A program made the position numbers and the translations under genes. Shown here one piece after another: positions 59,910 through 64,000 of a DNA stretch of 64,000 nucleotides; position 1 is the stretch's first letter, and the number at the start of each line of letters is the position of its first letter. The DNA lies in NCBI RefSeq assembly GCF_009870125.1, contig NC_046679.1, positions 27,342,001 to 27,406,000 of the forward strand, given 5' to 3'. Origin of the DNA: Drosophila pseudoobscura (Eukaryota; Arthropoda; Insecta; Diptera; Drosophilidae). The notes under the pieces are model-generated. The model had not been told where the DNA came from. It saw only the letters and a list, made by a program, of their open reading frames with translations, and did not search any database.

Positions 59910-62900
59910 TAATAGGGGTATGTCATCTAATTAAATATATCCGTGTGTAATTTTGTAGTTTAATTCCAGTAGATGTGGGGAAAACTAAAATACAAATACG
60001 CAAGCACATTTGCATGCGAACAGTGGCTACAAATGGTAAACAACTAAAAACATTAGATTAGCAAGAAATGTTTACATAGAAATAGATTCTACGATGGCTA
60101 TTCCATTTGTACATCCTTTATTTTTATAATTCTCTTCAAAATCTAAGTGTGGTATACTTTTATAGATCACTGTAGCTACTGGCAAACAAGCACATGTGGC
60201 GAACGTGCCTCGTCGAGGGTGCACATACACACACACACACAACGCTTCCGGCAAAATATTTCAGTTGAAAATTTTTAATGAGCTCGAAATTGTCGTTGCT
60301 TGCACACCATCGCAAAAATGCTATAAAAATGCTGCAAAATGGCAGAATATAAAATCAAATAAATAGAGGAGGACCCAAAAAAGGTAGATTAGGTGTCATT
60401 GCAAAATTATGATGATGCCATCAACCGGAAGTGTCGTTTGTGGCCTTTATTAGTAAAAAATACTAGCCAAAATTATATTAATCTTACTGATGCAACCCAT
60501 TTGTACATACACACTTCTACTGCTGTCAATACAATGAATGCCAATTACATACACCTGCAACACCTTTTCTTTCCACTTCGTGGAATATGAATACGCGAAC
60601 AGGATGGGTATGGGGAGGAGTTGGGCGCATCCCTCTGCTTGGGTGTAAGTCTCAGACATGTAAAATGACAAGAGCCACCAGCAGTAACCGTATGTGTATC
60701 GTATTTATATTTTATCTGCATACGTATGTGTGTGCAATACAAAAATGAAAAGTTGACGGATGTTCCTGTGCCCCCTGCCACATGTGGAGTGGGAAAAACC
60801 ACCGACAACAACCACAACAGCAAAACAAACGCAAAACGAGCCTCGCCTCCGTCTGTCTGTGGGTCTGGGCCACATTTTGTTTGACATTTTGTTTTAATTT
60901 CACAGATTTACTTGTAACGTTAAGGATGGATGGGCAACGAGATGGGACTGGTGGGGATAACGATGATGGTGATGGTGATGGTGATGCCGAGCAACGGACT
61001 GAAGAGCCGGATCTCTTCATTCATCAATGTTGCAGGTTTTTCAAAAGTTGTTTACTGTTTTACAGCATATTTTCATTCATCAATTTAACAAACTCGTATT
61101 TATCTCCGAGAATATCTATAAAGCTGCAGTCTTACTTGTTAAGAATATTCACAAATGATGTACGCTTTCCTGCCTCACATTACGTGCCCTTTTGTCAGCA
61201 AGACGTACTCGTACTTCCGCCTTATCCTCTTGGATATTGACTCGTTACATCTCTGATACGTATATCCGTATCGTTTACCCAACTCAGCGTGCAATCGAAT
61301 GTTTTTAACGAACAATTTCCCGTTTCCTTCTTTTCACGCTTCAAATCAGACCAAAAGGCCCATTCATTGCACAGTGACCTGAAAGGTTAAATTAAATGCC
61401 AAAGGATACTTTCTTGTAGCATTTTCTTGAACACGAAAACAGTGTTCTGTTTTCTAAGCAAATGAATCATAAGATAATTAGCATAAAAAACGGAAATTAA
61501 TTTGTCAAAATGTCGTCGCAACGGAAGCAATGTTGAGAAACTAATTAAAATGATTGGCATATTGAAATTAATCCTTTTTCCCTTTTGGGCCAATCTTTGA
61601 GCTTCATCCTTTTGCTTGGGATATAGTAGAGCTGGTCCTTTGGTTACACTCCACTCTGTCAGCCTATTCCGGATATGAGTCCTCGCTGAGTGGTTTAGTT
61701 CAATCCCCGTGTATCCATTCCATGGTCGAGTGGCGCGGCCAGTGGAATATCACGAGTTCTGCGGTGGATATGCAAAAATGAAAGATATTCAGGTATAGGC
61801 CAGTCCCAGGATCTCTCTTTGTTGTTGCGGCGCAATGTGTAGCCGGAGAATGCAAAATGAAAATAATTTTTCAAAAACGGCCAGCCACGGGCTAAAATCC
61901 CCACTGGCTGGCACTGTGCGTATTATCTCAGGACACATTGTCGTGTGCGCGGGTCAGTTCCACATCTGCACCTGCAGCTGCGATTGCAAAACTAGAGCTG
62001 GCCTCAAAGGCGCTGCCTCTGCCTGGAGTTTGGAGTACTGGCACTCACACAGGCACTATTCTAGTCAGCCAAAATCCACAATGGTTCGGTTATGAGTTGA
62101 GTTTTCGTGGCCTTCGGCAGCTTCATCAACTTCCACTGATTCAGTAGGATTTCACCAGACAGTGCCGCCAGTGCCATTCCTCCTTCAACATGGTATATTG
62201 CACTATCCCACGGCCTTTGTATTGTTTCGAATAAAGCCAGGGGCAAGGGCAACGATCTATTGTCAACGGTGCGTATGCGTTTTTATTTACTGCCTGCTGC
62301 TCCAGTGGTTTATTTGACTTTGGGCAGGCCCTACCATGCGTGCTCATAATTAAAAAGGCAGGGATCCAGAACGGGGAAACGAACAAAGAGTAAAAGGTGG
62401 CCGGGAGTGGCATATTCTCCTTTCACTGGAAAGATTTCCTGCAGATAATCGCTTCACCTGCACTCTTTTGTATTCCCTGCATTGCACTCCCCCACTGCCT
62501 TCGTTCTTTGTCTTGGCCATTGCAACTACATCATTTGGCAATTACGCCCACAGACAGTCTTGTCTATCTTGCAGAATCAATACACTCGCCAGGTGGAAAA
62601 CCTGAAAAAAATGGCAGCTACACGTCAGCTTAACACCTTGAGGTTAAACCCGAAAGTACAAAACCATCAGGCAGAAGCAGTAGCTGAAGCAGAGGCAGTA
62701 AGAGAGCAGCAAGGATATATGTGGATATGTAGAAGCGAAAGGAAAACGCATGGGGCAACATGTGCAATTTAACCTTAGACACGCACGTCGGACAGACGGA
62801 TGCTTTCGAACAAAAGATACAAAAGGTATCTAGAATGTGTGGAATAGGGGTGGAATAGAGAGCAAAAACCGGTTGCTTTTCGGGGCCAAAGGTAAGCAAC

Positions 62901-64000
62901 GAAAGAATGAAACAATTTAGCCAGCACTTAACCGTTTAAACCCCAACTGAACCGAGAGCACACGTTTGACCCGAACAGCGACACAACGAGGACATGTGGG
63001 AATTGAACCTGGGCTCCAGCTCAAGATTTGCTCTTGGGTGGGATGGGAGGATGAGGGTCTACTACGAGCAGGAGTAAGAACAAACAGAAAACTAAACCTC
63101 AAAAAAATTAAAACCACACAGGGCTTAAATTTATAACCAACACGAGGCGATGCTGCGGCACCGAAAGGAGTCATGGGGATGGATAGTGTGGCATTGTGGG
63201 AGTGGCCAGCAAGCACGAAAATGAAAGCCACAGTGAAATGCATTTTGGAAGTTGCCTCGGCGGTGACCAACAAAAAAAACGCGAAGAGAGTGCACTGGAA
63301 AAAAGTTTCACGGTTTTGTGTGACGGCGACGATTTGAAGCCGTGACCCCGCGCAGTATGCAAGGCAATTTTTTGTGTGCGCTCCCTCCCACGTCCCTCTT
63401 CTGGGTTAGCAGTTTGATATACAAACTGTAAAATGGCAGTTCACCTTAACTGGAAACCTAACCGAACGAGACTCGAGCTGTGGCAGCTGAACTGTTTTTG
63501 CCGCTTTCGACGGCAACATCACACAGAAGTCCCCCCGCTCGCGCACTCCAACACACAAAAACTTGTCACATGTGCAGCACAACATATCCGCTCCCAGTCG
63601 CCCTCTTTCTGCCTGCGTGTGTGTGTGTGTGTCCCTCTTTTTGTATGGTTTTGGTCGAATTTCAAATGTTGCTTACTCTGCCGGACATTTGAAGTTGGAC
63701 GTGCCACCGTTGTTAGTACAAGCTTTTCGCCCTTTCTACTATTTTGGTAGAAATGTCTTTGACAAAAAGTCGCTGCCATTCCAATAGTGAAATGCTGTAA
63801 CAGTGCTGCCCCACAGCACCTTCCATTGCTGCTCGACTATTATTAAGCAGATAAATTTGCAAGTCGCACAACATGTCGTATTAGTTATCTCCAGCACCCT
63901 CACACGAATGACACCCTACCAGTGATATGTTATGCAGCTGCCATGTCGCGGATTTTACACATGTCGCATCATCTGTTCACGTTAAGTACCCGAAGTAGTT
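59910..64000. other. Intergenic region to the right edge; no supported gene
   Basis: It holds a GATGGT repeat at 60962-60986 and CA/GT tracts (60225-60241, 63618-63632). Open frames are short and compositional on both strands. Confidence 0.5.

Noticed and set aside
62995..63015. B-box-like GGTTCAATTCC on the minus strand
   Set aside because: The expected T-stem does not pair and no A box is present.
1..64000. CRISPR arrays, bacterial operons, prophage or integrated virus
   Set aside because: None is seen. The direct repeats are eukaryotic micro- and minisatellites, and no viral polyprotein-type frames occur.

Overview
This window looks like euchromatic DNA from a fruit fly, probably the Drosophila obscura group. 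The grounds are small GT-AG introns, Drosophila-style coding runs of Asn/Ala/Gln/Ser, dense (CA)n, (GA)n and CAG-type microsatellites, AATAAA cleavage signals, and one mobile-element relic whose ends and internal phrases resemble the SGM/DINE-1-like family common in that group. The species call is inference; nothing is bacterial.

Left part (1 to about 13.4 kb, minus strand): the 5' portion of a large gene running off the left edge. Two different first coding exons (11302-10814 and 5242-4739) both end with phase-0 donors, and a shared exon (4205-3687) starts in phase 0 and ends with a clean GTGAGT donor. The products are low-complexity, Ala/Gln/Asn/His-rich proteins with SUMO-type PsiKxE motifs, typical of a Drosophila transcriptional regulator. 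The DNA-binding part, and so the gene's identity, lies outside the window. Upstream is a GA/CT-rich, promoter-like zone. Just beyond is a small divergent plus-strand gene for a tail-anchored 117-residue protein (13602-13955).

Middle part (14-46 kb): one confident gene, an intronless ERp44-like ER thioredoxin-fold protein (20387-19152, minus) with an RDEL retention signal. A roughly 1.2-kb repeat element with perfect 13-bp inverted ends and a palindromic AT-rich core sits at 21451-22654. From 22.7 to 46.0 kb I find no convincing gene; this is a gene desert of the kind that often holds enhancers.

Right part (46-60 kb): several short genes on alternating strands, none matched to a named family. 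They are a secreted, probably GPI-anchored protein with a layout reminiscent of prion/Shadoo proteins (46106-47040, plus), a coiled-coil protein (48641 to about 49122, minus), an intronless 191-residue acidic protein (56497-55922, minus), an exon encoding Gln-Gly-Pro repeats (about 58116-58405, plus) and an intronless 171-residue protein (59328-59843, plus). From 59.9 to 64 kb no gene is seen. An 8-mer, TACGAGTA, occurs 15 times across the window against roughly two expected.
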